Below, piece after piece: positions 1 through 7,121 of a stretch of DNA of 20,649 nt. This stretch comes from a virus. The stretch is from positions 1 to 20,649 of the IMG/VR virus record IMGVR_UViG_3300017917_003183; one strand, 5' to 3'. The position numbers were made by a program, and so were the translations under genes. A model generated the notes under the pieces. That model made no database searches and had not been told where the DNA came from. It saw nothing but the letters and a program-made list of their open reading frames with translations. Numbering within the stretch: position 1 is the stretch's first letter; every line of letters starts with the position of its first letter.

Positions 1-1053
1 AATAACATCTTCTTCTAAGGCGCTTCTTCCTGCTTGTGATGCAGTCCAAACTGGTATTCCATATTCCCCTGCCATTCCCCTTAACTCTTCGTACAACTCC
101 TCTAAGGCTTCGTGTTTGTCCTTTTTTGCATTGATCTTTAACAAGTCACCATAATCTACAATTACTAATGCTGGTGTTTTGCCTAACATGATTGTTTTTT
201 CCAAATGTGCTTTTATGCCCATTACACCAACTGATTTAGTTGGATAATACTTTATGATTAACTCGCCTCGAATAGATTTCATTTTTTCTTCAACGGTATC
301 CTGATGATTCTTAAGAGTTTGTGCATTGATACCTGTTATAACAGAGTCATAGCGTTGACCTACATAATTTTCATTAAGCTCTAATGTATAATGTATTACA
401 GTCTTACCTGCCTTAACAGCATTAGCTCCAATATTAATTAACATCCATGATTTACCAATACCCGCAGGAGCCATTACAACTCCTAATTCTCCCGGAGCTA
501 AACCGCCGTCCATTAAATCATCTATAACATCCCAACCGGTTGTAATAGTATGGCGAGAGGCTTCAGCATACCGAGCTGCAATGTTTAGCTTGTATTCTAA
601 TCCAATGTCAGTATCAGCGCCTGCCTTCATTGCACCATCAATCTTATTCTTTATTTCATCGTAATTACCCATTTTGAGTAATCCTACCGAATCCATAATA
701 GCTCGTTTAATTTCTTGATTCTTACAAAATCTTAAAATCTCATCTTTTACAAATGAAAGATCATCTGACTCCATGTATCGAAAAACTTCTTTGAGTTGTT
801 CCAATACAGCAGTTTTTAAAATGTCATTATCGATCTCCGTAATTTTAACTTTAAGTACGTCTTTTGACGGAGGAGATTTATATTCTTGAAAATGTGCTAA
901 TGTTGTTTCTAATAACCAACTATTTGCATCTGATTCAAAATAATCAGGTTGAATGATATCTGCAATTTGTTGTAAGAATGCTCGGTCGGTAAATAATGCC
1001 GCTATTGTTTTTACTTGAAAACTATAACCATACTCACTAAGGCGATCAGTCAT
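1..1053 (-). CDS. DnaB/gp41-like replicative DNA helicase (3' end beyond the window)
   Basis: This is the ATP-driven 5'-3' helicase that unwinds DNA ahead of the phage replication fork. The reading frame is open from an ATG at 1053 to the left edge, giving 351 codons, so the C-terminus is missing. Residues 195-202 form a Walker A loop (APAGIGKS) after the 'GGL.PGEL' lead-in typical of the RecA-fold core of DnaB helicases. LVIVD at 296-300 is Walker B. TASQAGRSA at 338-345 is the polar sensor and arginine region of this family. Residues 1-165 are the less conserved N-terminal domain. The start is supported by a very strong Shine-Dalgarno (GGGAGGT) 5 nt upstream. The first 8 nt overlap the end of the HNH gene. 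T4 gp41 is 475 residues, so roughly 100 residues probably lie outside. The family call is firm. Confidence 0.93.
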   Translation of the reverse strand, partial: MTDRLSEYGYSFQVKTIAALFTDRAFLQQIADIIQPDYFESDANSWLLETTLAHFQEYKSPPSKDVLKVKITEIDNDILKTAVLEQLKEVFRYMESDDLSFVKDEILRFCKNQEIKRAIMDSVGLLKMGNYDEIKNKIDGAMKAGADTDIGLEYKLNIAARYAEASRHTITTGWDVIDDLMDGGLAPGELGVVMAPAGIGKSWMLINIGANAVKAGKTVIHYTLELNENYVGQRYDSVITGINAQTLKNHQDTVEEKMKSIRGELIIKYYPTKSVGVMGIKAHLEKTIMLGKTPALVIVDYGDLLKINAKKDKHEALEELYEELRGMAGEYGIPVWTASQAGRSALEEDVI

Positions 1054-1651
1054 TTTTACCTCCCTTTCGAAGTATCCATGATTCTTTTATTTTTTGTCTA
1101 CGTAACATTTCTTTTTCTGGTGTTGATGCTTTGCCCGTAACTTTGGGATTATTTGTTAGAACTTTTGAAAGATTTTCGCGATGAATATCAGAAAATTTTC
1201 TGCCTTTTGCTTTTTCAGACATTTTCTTTTTTGTTTCAGATGAATGTCGATACCCATTTAATTTTCTCGTTTCTTGTTGTTTTTCAATTATTTTAGAATC
1301 TCTAGGCGGTAATTTTCTACCTCGTAAAGTGTTGCCAATTTTTTCGTTTGCTAACATCCTAATTCGTTCAAATTCGCGAGAACTTACATAATATGTTCTT
1401 TCATTATCTTTACTATTTTTCATAACTGCCATCATACGATATGCAAAAAATATCTTATCATTATTTGGATATATTTCACAAAGAAGCTTATGTATAATAA
1501 AATGTTCTCGTGCTGATAATTCAACTAAATTATTCGATTCATCAGTGCCACCTAAACACCTAGGAATAACATGATGCCGTTCATAATAGCCTTGCAACTT
1601 TCGATTACGAGCTCTATCAATTATAGCATCATGTATTCTTTGGTAATTCAT
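1046..1651 (-). CDS. HNH homing endonuclease with NUMOD3 repeats (copy 1)
   Basis: This is a free-standing phage homing endonuclease that would nick or cut DNA lacking the insertion and spread by recombination. The HNH core is ERHHVIPRCLGG at residues 24-35 followed by NLVELSAREHFIIHKLL at 41-57, so His26, His27, Asn41, His50 and His54 are candidate metal or catalytic residues. The C-terminal half is lysine-rich and carries NUMOD3-like DNA-binding segments (SSETKKKMSEKAKGRKFS and a following SDIHRENLSKV). It is paralogous to the HNH gene at 4731-5372, about half identical by eye over the first 100 residues. It sits between the exonuclease and helicase genes and overlaps the helicase start by 8 nt. 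I see no Shine-Dalgarno before its ATG; a TATAAT ends 7 nt upstream, so the message may be nearly leaderless. Confidence 0.9.
   Translation of the reverse strand: MNYQRIHDAIIDRARNRKLQGYYERHHVIPRCLGGTDESNNLVELSAREHFIIHKLLCEIYPNNDKIFFAYRMMAVMKNSKDNERTYYVSSREFERIRMLANEKIGNTLRGRKLPPRDSKIIEKQQETRKLNGYRHSSETKKKMSEKAKGRKFSDIHRENLSKVLTNNPKVTGKASTPEKEMLRRQKIKESWILRKGGKND
1057..1063 (-). promoter_or_regulatory. Strong helicase ribosome-binding site inside the HNH gene
   Basis: The minus-strand sequence AAAGGGAGGTAAAAATG places a near-perfect anti-16S match (GGGAGGT) 5 nt before the helicase ATG at 1053. In the HNH frame the same bases encode its last residues (K-G-G-K-N-D-stop). The helicase start is therefore well fixed, and its initiation signal depends on the 3' end of the homing endonuclease gene. 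Confidence 0.75.
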
Positions 1652-1658
1652 TATTAAA

Positions 1659-1686
1659 ATTATAATAAAAACAATGTTAAAATCAA
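1659..1686 (-). promoter_or_regulatory. Candidate sigma70-like promoter for HNH copy 1
   Basis: On the minus strand TTGATT (1686-1681) and TATAAT (1664-1659) are separated by 16 nt. They fill the 36-nt gap between the exonuclease stop and the HNH ATG. The -10 hexamer ends 7 nt before the start codon, which would put the transcript start at or next to the AUG. The match is good, but the region is so AT-rich that chance matches are likely. Confidence 0.4.
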
Positions 1687-1687
1687 A

Positions 1688-2746
1688 TTATTTTTGTGTT
1701 TGTTTTGCGAAAGCGTTTAATGATAACCAAGTATTGTTTAACCAATCCGGTAAATTTTTCATTATTGCCCACATTTTGTCTTCATAAAAAAGACGTTGAA
1801 ATTCTGCTCTATTCAATTCGGTAACAGGCTGTTCCATAATGCCTCGAATCTTGCTAGCAGTTTGTGCCGGAATATCTAGCAATTTAATATTCATTAGTTG
1901 ATAATTTTGATGCAATACTCGTTCATTATCTAATATCTTTTGATATGACTTAGATTCCTTTAAACTGATTTTGCTTTTTTCTATCAACGCATCAACTGTA
2001 AACTCTTCTGGGTGTGATAATTCTGGAATTAGTTTTAAAATAGTCTTAGGGCCTATACCATTAACTCCAGGAATATTATCTGATGCATCTCCCGTAAATG
2101 ATCTGTATACAACCATATTAGCTGGATGTATTCCGAACTCTTCTATTACCGCTTCGGTATCATACATTTTCTTTTTAATAGGAGACCATACTTGAATTCT
2201 GTCATCTACAAGTTGATAAAAGTCTCTATCCGTTGAAACGACGGTAATTTTTTTACATTCCGTTTCATACATTTGAGCTATGTATGCAATTGCATCGTCT
2301 GCTTCAATACCATCAATTGCCATAAATGTAACCGGCAAACAATCTAAATATGAAACTAATCTACTAAACTGATGTCGCATTGATTCTTGTTCTTCTTCAA
2401 TTGATGTGTCATGATGATCGTGTCGTCGCAGTTTAGTCTTATTGGCTCGATTACCTTTATAATCTCCATAAATCTTTCTGCGGCGGGCATTACCACCTTT
2501 GCCATCAAATACAATTATCAATCTGCTTGGTTTGAAATCTCTAACAATTTTGCCTATAGAATATAAAAATCCAGTAATACCACCGATATGGTCACCGTCT
2601 TCATTATATGCAGGTGTTGCTCCGAAACTTCTGATAAAGGTGTTCAACCCGTCCACTACCATGAGATGATCATTGGGAGCAGACGGATTAGAACTCTTTT
2701 CTTGTTGTAACTGTTTAAATAATTCTTGATACTTATTCTTCATCAT
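1688..2746 (-). CDS. 5'-3' exonuclease / flap endonuclease (T4 RNase H-like)
   Basis: This is a structure-specific 5' nuclease that would remove RNA primers and 5' flaps during lagging-strand synthesis. The two-metal active site is visible as the usual series of acidic residues: VVDGLN (Asp32), VFDG (Asp81), the arginine/lysine clamp NARRRKIYGDYKGNR (86-100), EADD (148-151), STDRDF (Asp173, Asp175) and GDASDNIPG (Asp220, Asp223). The last runs into a helix-hairpin-helix (GVNGIGPKTILKLI, 227-240). The length of 352 is close to T4 RNase H (305) plus a short N-terminal extension. ATG at 2746 was chosen; a second ATG follows immediately. Its start overlaps the 3' end of the recombinase gene by 14 nt, which suggests coupled translation. 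Fully intact. Confidence 0.94.
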   Translation of the reverse strand: MMKNKYQELFKQLQQEKSSNPSAPNDHLMVVDGLNTFIRSFGATPAYNEDGDHIGGITGFLYSIGKIVRDFKPSRLIIVFDGKGGNARRRKIYGDYKGNRANKTKLRRHDHHDTSIEEEQESMRHQFSRLVSYLDCLPVTFMAIDGIEADDAIAYIAQMYETECKKITVVSTDRDFYQLVDDRIQVWSPIKKKMYDTEAVIEEFGIHPANMVVYRSFTGDASDNIPGVNGIGPKTILKLIPELSHPEEFTVDALIEKSKISLKESKSYQKILDNERVLHQNYQLMNIKLLDIPAQTASKIRGIMEQPVTELNRAEFQRLFYEDKMWAIMKNLPDWLNNTWLSLNAFAKQTQK

Positions 2747-3512
2747 AAACTTCGTCAGTGATTATTACATCATCAATACCGCCGTCGATACCTGCTTGGT
2801 ATTTGAAAATATAAGCATCGCAAATTCTTTGATATAACCTTTCTTTTACTTCTGCGTTAGAAATAACTTTGTCAATAAAGTTTTTAGATTGAAATTTAAT
2901 TTCACCAAATGACTCTCCAGTTTCGATATCAACATCTTCCAATGTATAATGTGCTCCGGATTGTTTAACTAAATCAAACTTTTTCATTGTTTCTAACCAT
3001 CCTCCATAATTGTCAATTCCAGAATCATAATAAATTTCGTAATTAACTTTTCTATGAGGAGGCCCCATTCTATTCTTAACAACTTGAACTTCTGTTTTAC
3101 TTCCTACAACTTGTTCAACGCCATTAATTTTAGCTTTGATCATGCCTGTATTTTTCAAACGAAGTCTAACTGATGCGTGGAATGGAATTGCTTTTCCACC
3201 TGCAGTTGTCCATTGGTCACCAAATGATACACCCATTTTGGTACGTAACTGATTGGTAAATATGAGACAAATTCTTTCTCTAGCAATCCAATTGGTAACT
3301 TTACGCATTGCTTTTGATAGAATAATTGATTTTGATGTTGCATAACCATCTTTATCATATTCTGCAGACATTTCAATTTTAGTTGAAGCACCCATTATTG
3401 AGTCTACAATGATTGTAACTAAACGATCTTTGTCTGACTTACGGACTTGTTCAACTATAGTTTCAATTGTTTCGAATATTTCTTCAACTGTTTCTAACGG
3501 AACGTACAACAT
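2733..3512 (-). CDS. recA: RecA/UvsX-family recombinase, C-terminal fragment
   Basis: This is the downstream part of a RecA-fold strand-exchange protein. It starts, if translated independently, at an ATG eight codons after an in-frame UAA. LVTIIVDS (31-38) is the Walker B strand with Asp37. IFTNQLRTKMG followed by TTAGGKAIPFHASVRL corresponds to the region around DNA-binding loop L2 in RecA (compare E. coli INQIRMKIG and TTGGNALKFYASVRL). VVKNRMGPP is the next conserved RecA segment. The C-terminus ends acidic (DEVYDEE), as in many RecA proteins. It lacks Walker A and the catalytic Glu, which lie in the upstream fragment, so it cannot hydrolyse ATP alone. The sequence between UAA and ATG (A-I-G-V-D-L-K-T) is clean RecA homology in the same frame, so the true product is presumably one chain of about 386 residues. 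No convincing Shine-Dalgarno precedes the ATG. Confidence 0.88.
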   Translation of the reverse strand: MLYVPLETVEEIFETIETIVEQVRKSDKDRLVTIIVDSIMGASTKIEMSAEYDKDGYATSKSIILSKAMRKVTNWIARERICLIFTNQLRTKMGVSFGDQWTTAGGKAIPFHASVRLRLKNTGMIKAKINGVEQVVGSKTEVQVVKNRMGPPHRKVNYEIYYDSGIDNYGGWLETMKKFDLVKQSGAHYTLEDVDIETGESFGEIKFQSKNFIDKVISNAEVKERLYQRICDAYIFKYQAGIDGGIDDVIITDEVYDEE

Positions 3513-3536
3513 GGTTTTTAAATCAACACCAATAGC

Positions 3537-3893
3537 TTACAAAAATTCACTACTAGTTGCGGCTTCTGTATCAATATAAACAGCTAAGCCGCCCTTCTTT
3601 TGTGTTTCTGCTAAGGTATGTGATGCTAATAAAGATTTACCCGATGCTTCAAGTCCAGTTATCTCAGTTATTCTTCCTACCGGAAAACCTCCGTGTGGTC
3701 TATTAGATATTGCTAAATCCAATGAATCACAACCAGATGAAATCCATTCTTTTACATTGCTAGGAGAATCATCATCGCCGGCTAAAAAGAAAGCAGTTTT
3801 TAGCGATTGCCCTTTGAATTGTTTGTTGATTGATTCTGCAAGGGTGTTTGCTAAGCTGTCCTCGATTTCCAGTTTACTTTTACTTTTTGCCAT
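3537..3893 (-). CDS. recA: RecA/UvsX-family recombinase, N-terminal fragment ending at an in-frame UAA
   Basis: This is the first 118 codons of the phage recombinase. Residues 80-87 (GLEASGKS) are Walker A. VYIDTE at 105-110 ends in the Glu equivalent to the catalytic Glu96 of E. coli RecA (FIDAE). Residues 1-45 resemble the polymerising N-terminus of RecA proteins. The frame ends '...TSSEFL' then TAA (3539-3537), exactly where RecA relatives continue without a break, and the codons after TAA stay in frame and homologous. One substitution (CAA, GAA or AAA to TAA) explains it. The start is well supported: the SSB stop merges with AAGGAG, 7 nt before this ATG. It lies between SSB and exonuclease, the normal recombination/replication company. 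The interruption may be real, an assembly error, or read through. Confidence 0.9.
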   Translation of the reverse strand: MAKSKSKLEIEDSLANTLAESINKQFKGQSLKTAFFLAGDDDSPSNVKEWISSGCDSLDLAISNRPHGGFPVGRITEITGLEASGKSLLASHTLAETQKKGGLAVYIDTEAATSSEFL

Positions 3894-3906
3894 TTATAAC
3901 TCCTTC

Positions 3907-4677
3907 TTAAGAATTGAATAGATCATCAAATGCAGATGCTACATCTGTTTGTTTAGTTGCTGCTGGTTTAGCTGCTTTTGCAGGAGCCGGTGCTACCGTT
4001 TCTTCCTCATCTTCTTCAACATCAGAATCTGCATTTTCTGGATTCATCCATTCTGCTAATGCTTTTTCTAATTCTTCATAAGTTGGCTCAGGAAATAAAT
4101 CAGTGATTTGAGGTTGATTCATAATCTTTTGTGCAATTTCTTTGTCTTCTGTAGCTGGTTGTGTATTAGGCTTAACACGAATTGCTGTTTTAGGATATGC
4201 GCCACCTTCTGCTGGAGTAAATTCTACGTCAATGTCACGACCATTGATTAAGTCTGTAATATCACCATAATCTGGATCTGAAATAATGCTTAACAATTCA
4301 GTATAAATTGTTTTACCGAATCCCCAAAACTTAACTCCTTCAGATTCTTTACCACGAATAATAACGGGAACATAAGTACGCATCTTAGGTTCAATTTTAC
4401 GACCCATTAGCCATTCATCTTTATCGCCAGTCTTTTTTAGCTTTTCTGCAAATTCAACAATCGGATCTGCATTACCAAATGTAATTGGAGACAACATAGA
4501 CTTCTTACCGATGTCATAATGAAAATACAATTCTAAAAACGGATTGTCTTTGCGATGAACGTAAGGTACTACGCGGATTCTTGTTTTTCCGGCTTCGGGT
4601 TTCCAAAGATTCTGCTTTTTGTCATCGGTTTTGTTTAATTGATTAAGTTTCGCTTTTATAGCGTCTAAGTTTAACAT
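3907..4677 (-). CDS. 32: gp32-like single-stranded DNA-binding protein
   Basis: This protein coats single-stranded DNA during replication and recombination and recruits other fork proteins through an acidic tail. The 256-residue chain matches the T4 gp32 plan. Residues 1-20 are a basic, helix-forming N-terminal segment (LNLDAIKAKLNQLNK) used in gp32 for cooperative binding. The OB-fold core follows, with KTRIRVVPY and FHYDIGKKSMLSP early and KVKFWGFGKTIY-like aromatics near the middle. The C-terminus is a flexible Ala/Pro/Lys linker after an acidic run (SDVEEDEEE), ending SAFDDLFNS. Unlike T4 gp32, no cysteines for a zinc site are seen, as in several distant relatives. The ATG at 4677 follows AAAAGGA. 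The gene leads directly into the recombinase; its TAA stop forms part of the recombinase Shine-Dalgarno, showing that UAA normally terminates here. Confidence 0.93.
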   Translation of the reverse strand: MLNLDAIKAKLNQLNKTDDKKQNLWKPEAGKTRIRVVPYVHRKDNPFLELYFHYDIGKKSMLSPITFGNADPIVEFAEKLKKTGDKDEWLMGRKIEPKMRTYVPVIIRGKESEGVKFWGFGKTIYTELLSIISDPDYGDITDLINGRDIDVEFTPAEGGAYPKTAIRVKPNTQPATEDKEIAQKIMNQPQITDLFPEPTYEELEKALAEWMNPENADSDVEEDEEETVAPAPAKAAKPAATKQTDVASAFDDLFNS

Positions 4678-4730
4678 AATTTTTCCTTTTGTTAAATGTT
4701 AATAAAATAATTAATAATAATATAATTGAT

Positions 4731-5372
4731 TTACCGGTTAAATCCAAATTTAATTTTGATTTTTTTATCTAGTCTAGTTTGTTTTAAACTCTCTCGTATT
4801 TTTTGTTTAGTTTCTTCTGAATGTGGTTTTCGCTTTTTTCCTAAATGAGCTAATCGTTTCTTTTCTTTTGTTTCATCAGAATCTTTAATAATACCCATTA
4901 CGCCTTTATTCCATGGAATATTATTTCCATTTCGGTTTCTAGATTCCCATATTTTTGTTGTGTGTTCTTTAGACTTCTTTTTACCCATTAACGCTGTTTT
5001 TATTTTTTGCTTTGTTTCAGGAGTATGTGTCCATTTTTCTCGATTGAGTTGCGTATCTCGTATAATTTCAATTACGTCTAATCGTAAGCTTTCATATTCT
5101 CGAGCAGAAATTTTATATGTTCTTTGATTTTTTTTAGATTTATATACAACCATTGCCCAAAAAGCAAGTTGTATACCTTTTATATTAGGATAAATTTCAC
5201 AAAGAAGTTTATGTGCTATGAAATGTTCTCGAGCTGTTAAGTCGACTAAATTTGATGCATCATTGTTCCCGCCTATACAACGTGGTATGATATGATGTCT
5301 TTCTTTATAACCTAGCAATGTTCTTGTTCGAGCTCGGTCAATTAATTGTGTATAAATTCGTTCATAATTCAT
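4731..5372 (-). CDS. HNH homing endonuclease with NUMOD3 repeats (copy 2)
   Basis: This is a second free-standing homing endonuclease, clearly related to the one at 1046-1651. The HNH core is ERHHIIPRCIGG (24-35) and NLVDLTAREHFIAHKLL (41-57), with the same His26, His27, Asn41, His50 and His54. The C-terminal part holds several NUMOD3-type DNA-binding repeats, recognisable as H(T/S)xETKxKI followed by GKK (around residues 116-140 and again near 185-200). Residues 143-200 include a basic stretch rich in Lys. It stands directly upstream of SSB with a 53-nt AT-rich gap and downstream of the hypothetical gene at 5465-5851. AAGGA lies 10 nt before the ATG, and a promoter candidate sits just upstream. 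It appears intact. Confidence 0.9.
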   Translation of the reverse strand: MNYERIYTQLIDRARTRTLLGYKERHHIIPRCIGGNNDASNLVDLTAREHFIAHKLLCEIYPNIKGIQLAFWAMVVYKSKKNQRTYKISAREYESLRLDVIEIIRDTQLNREKWTHTPETKQKIKTALMGKKKSKEHTTKIWESRNRNGNNIPWNKGVMGIIKDSDETKEKKRLAHLGKKRKPHSEETKQKIRESLKQTRLDKKIKIKFGFNR

Positions 5373-5396
5373 TTAATTAGTATCCTTAGTTAATTA

Positions 5397-5424
5397 ATTA
5401 TAATTTAATTAGTTATGTCGTTAA
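5397..5424 (-). promoter_or_regulatory. Candidate sigma70-like promoter for HNH copy 2 and the SSB-recombinase genes
   Basis: Within the 92-nt AT-rich gap 5373-5464 the minus strand carries TTAACG (5424-5419), 16 nt, then a perfect TATAAT (5402-5397), about 25 nt before the HNH ATG. It could drive HNH and, by read-through, SSB, recombinase and exonuclease. The gap also has TAATTAA-type inverted repeats. AT-richness makes this uncertain. Confidence 0.4.
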
Positions 5425-5464
5425 TTCAAAGTTAATTGTTAAATTTCTTTTACATATATAAATA

Positions 5465-5851
5465 TCATCGCCAACTAATTTTCTTAAAGAAAACAAGCGG
5501 AATTATGCGATATCCGCCTTCATCGGTTAAGATAAAGGAATTTTCATACATGCTCCAATTTAACATGTATGTTTTATCTAGTACTCCATTGTTTACTACG
5601 CGAATAATTTCATTAAGTGCATTAACCGTATATAATGTATTGGTTTCTTTTTTGCGATGAATGCTTATTGTATTCTGTCCTCTTTGCGTTCCTGCATCTG
5701 CATTATAAGTACAATACAAATTATCTGCAGCATCGGCATTTGCAAATACAAAGATTCGCTGTTCTGGTATTATGTAGCTTTGTTGTACATAATCTACTAC
5801 TATGTTTAAATCTGATCTATGTGCAAATGTGCAAAGTAATTGTGTTTTCAC
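5465..5851 (-). CDS. Conserved-looking hypothetical phage protein, 128 aa
   Basis: I cannot assign a function. The protein opens with MKTQLLCTFAHRSDLNIVVD, has alternating hydrophobic strands with a central positively charged segment (SIHRKKETNTLYTVNALNEIIR, about 73-94), and ends in a short basic tail. There is no signal peptide, membrane helix or cysteine cluster, so it is probably a small soluble alpha/beta protein. From memory, proteins with a 'QLLCTF...HRKKETNTLYT(V/I)NALN' layout occur as hypotheticals in marine T4-like phages; this is recollection and not a search. It lies 13 nt downstream of the 418-residue protein and is the last gene before the HNH/SSB block. The ATG at 5851 is the only early start. 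Its TGA stop abuts the AT-rich promoter-like gap. Confidence 0.72.
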   Translation of the reverse strand: MKTQLLCTFAHRSDLNIVVDYVQQSYIIPEQRIFVFANADAADNLYCTYNADAGTQRGQNTISIHRKKETNTLYTVNALNEIIRVVNNGVLDKTYMLNWSMYENSFILTDEGGYRIIPLVFFKKISWR

Positions 5852-5864
5852 TCTTCTTCATTCC

Positions 5865-7121
5865 TTACGATTGTTGTTGTATAAATTCATATTTAGGATA
5901 TACTGATTTTAATCCGAATACCCACATTCCTTGAGACAATCCTATAATAGCCCAATCTGCTGCATTTGTTACTAATGGAACTCCTGGATTATTTACATCA
6001 TATGCAATTAATCCTAAAATTTCTTGAAAGAATCTATTTTTTGTTGAATTCAATAATTGAATCATGTAATTTGGATTACGAACTAAATTATTATGTTTTA
6101 ATTTATTAAACCAAATTGCTGCATTATTTGTTTCGTTGCTAATTTGTTGTCCGATTTTAATAGAAACCTCATTAGCTTCTCCGGCGCCTTGTTGTATTTT
6201 TTCAAAATCTTCAGCCGTTATCCAGTATGACAATGTTTGACTTCCAGTTTTGATTGTTAATCTAGTATCTCGTATATCTGCATCTAAATCAGATTTCCAT
6301 AAAATATCATGAATAAGTTCCCATCCTTTATGCAATTGTGACCAACCACTCTTATAACTTATTTCAGTACTAGCTACATTATCCATTAACGGAACAAACA
6401 CTCTTTCTAATACTTGAATCAAATCATTTAATTGTTTCCATGAATGTGGATCTACTAAATCTTTTAATTCTTCAAATGAATCTCCCATATCTGCTAATGG
6501 TTTTACGATATCATTAAAAAAGTTTACGGTTTGTGTTAATAAATCTCCATCTATAGGCATACCAGATTTTGCGGGACGGAATGTTTTGCCTTCGGGAGCT
6601 TTACCCATTTCGCCAGATTTGGTTGGTCTAGGCAATTTGCCAATTTCTTTAACTTCCCATTCTCCCGTTGGCATTACGATATCATGAGATGCCGTTCCTC
6701 CTGGTTGTGAATCTTTTACTGCTAATAAGATTTGTATTTCACCCTTTCCCATACCCGCTGCTGATTTGCCGGTAGGTAACACATCATAAAATTTAGTAAA
6801 AGCTTTGTAACCACCTGACATATATGAGTCAATGGTATGTTGCCGATAATTTTTATCAAATTCTGCTTTTTCTTGCGGCGATAAATCTTCGTAACGATCA
6901 TTGATTTGTTGTGTCAAATCGTCAGATAAATTTAACTGAGAAAATTCTACTTGTTCTGATATTATGCCTTGAGCTCGATTCACCACAACGCGAGCTTCCA
7001 ATGGAGTTAATTCAGTCATTTCTAAAATAACATGATATAATAACTCATAATCTTTTGGACGCGTTGGATACCCTTTAGGTAATCTGTAACTCCATTCTGT
7101 TAGTATCGAATCTATAGTCAT
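5865..7121 (-). CDS. Unassigned protein with a PD-(D/E)XK nuclease-like residue pattern
   Basis: No firm family is recognised for this 418-residue soluble protein. The middle contains MGKGEIQILLAV (124-135), then SHDIVM with Asp147, then EWEVKEIGK with Glu156 and Lys158. The order G-x-G-E, D, E-x-K with hydrophobic strands around it is the arrangement of the PD-(D/E)XK nuclease fold, so a DNA nuclease is a plausible reading. A Pro/Gly/Lys-rich stretch (161-190) follows, and the C-terminal half looks helical with many Trp/Asn. The N-terminus (EWSYRLPKGYPTRPKDYELL) may be a separate small domain. It overlaps the polymerase stop by 4 nt (ATGA), so the two are probably translated together. It could instead be a virion protein, since it follows the tail genes. 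Confidence 0.65.
   Translation of the reverse strand: MTIDSILTEWSYRLPKGYPTRPKDYELLYHVILEMTELTPLEARVVVNRAQGIISEQVEFSQLNLSDDLTQQINDRYEDLSPQEKAEFDKNYRQHTIDSYMSGGYKAFTKFYDVLPTGKSAAGMGKGEIQILLAVKDSQPGGTASHDIVMPTGEWEVKEIGKLPRPTKSGEMGKAPEGKTFRPAKSGMPIDGDLLTQTVNFFNDIVKPLADMGDSFEELKDLVDPHSWKQLNDLIQVLERVFVPLMDNVASTEISYKSGWSQLHKGWELIHDILWKSDLDADIRDTRLTIKTGSQTLSYWITAEDFEKIQQGAGEANEVSIKIGQQISNETNNAAIWFNKLKHNNLVRNPNYMIQLLNSTKNRFFQEILGLIAYDVNNPGVPLVTNAADWAIIGLSQGMWVFGLKSVYPKYEFIQQQS

Noticed and set aside
1971-2195. Plus-strand reading frames of 60-130 codons, such as 1971-2195, 5635-5934, 13628-14014 and 15704-16048
   Set aside because: All lie antisense to well-supported minus-strand genes and their translations show no recognisable motif or start signal.
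3155-3391. 78-codon minus-strand frame
   Set aside because: It is an out-of-frame shadow inside the recombinase gene.
3513-3539. Intron, intein or mobile insertion splitting the recombinase gene
   Set aside because: Nothing is inserted: the residues before and after the stop are adjacent in RecA alignments and the frame is unchanged.
1688-3909. Genome-wide reassignment of UAA to a sense codon
   Set aside because: SSB, recombinase, exonuclease and most other genes stop at UAA at the expected protein ends, and the SSB UAA lies against the next gene's Shine-Dalgarno.
5373-5464. Replication origin in the AT-rich gap with TAATTAA repeats
   Set aside because: The repeats are short and explained by base composition; no iterons or binding boxes are visible. 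A promoter is the simpler reading.
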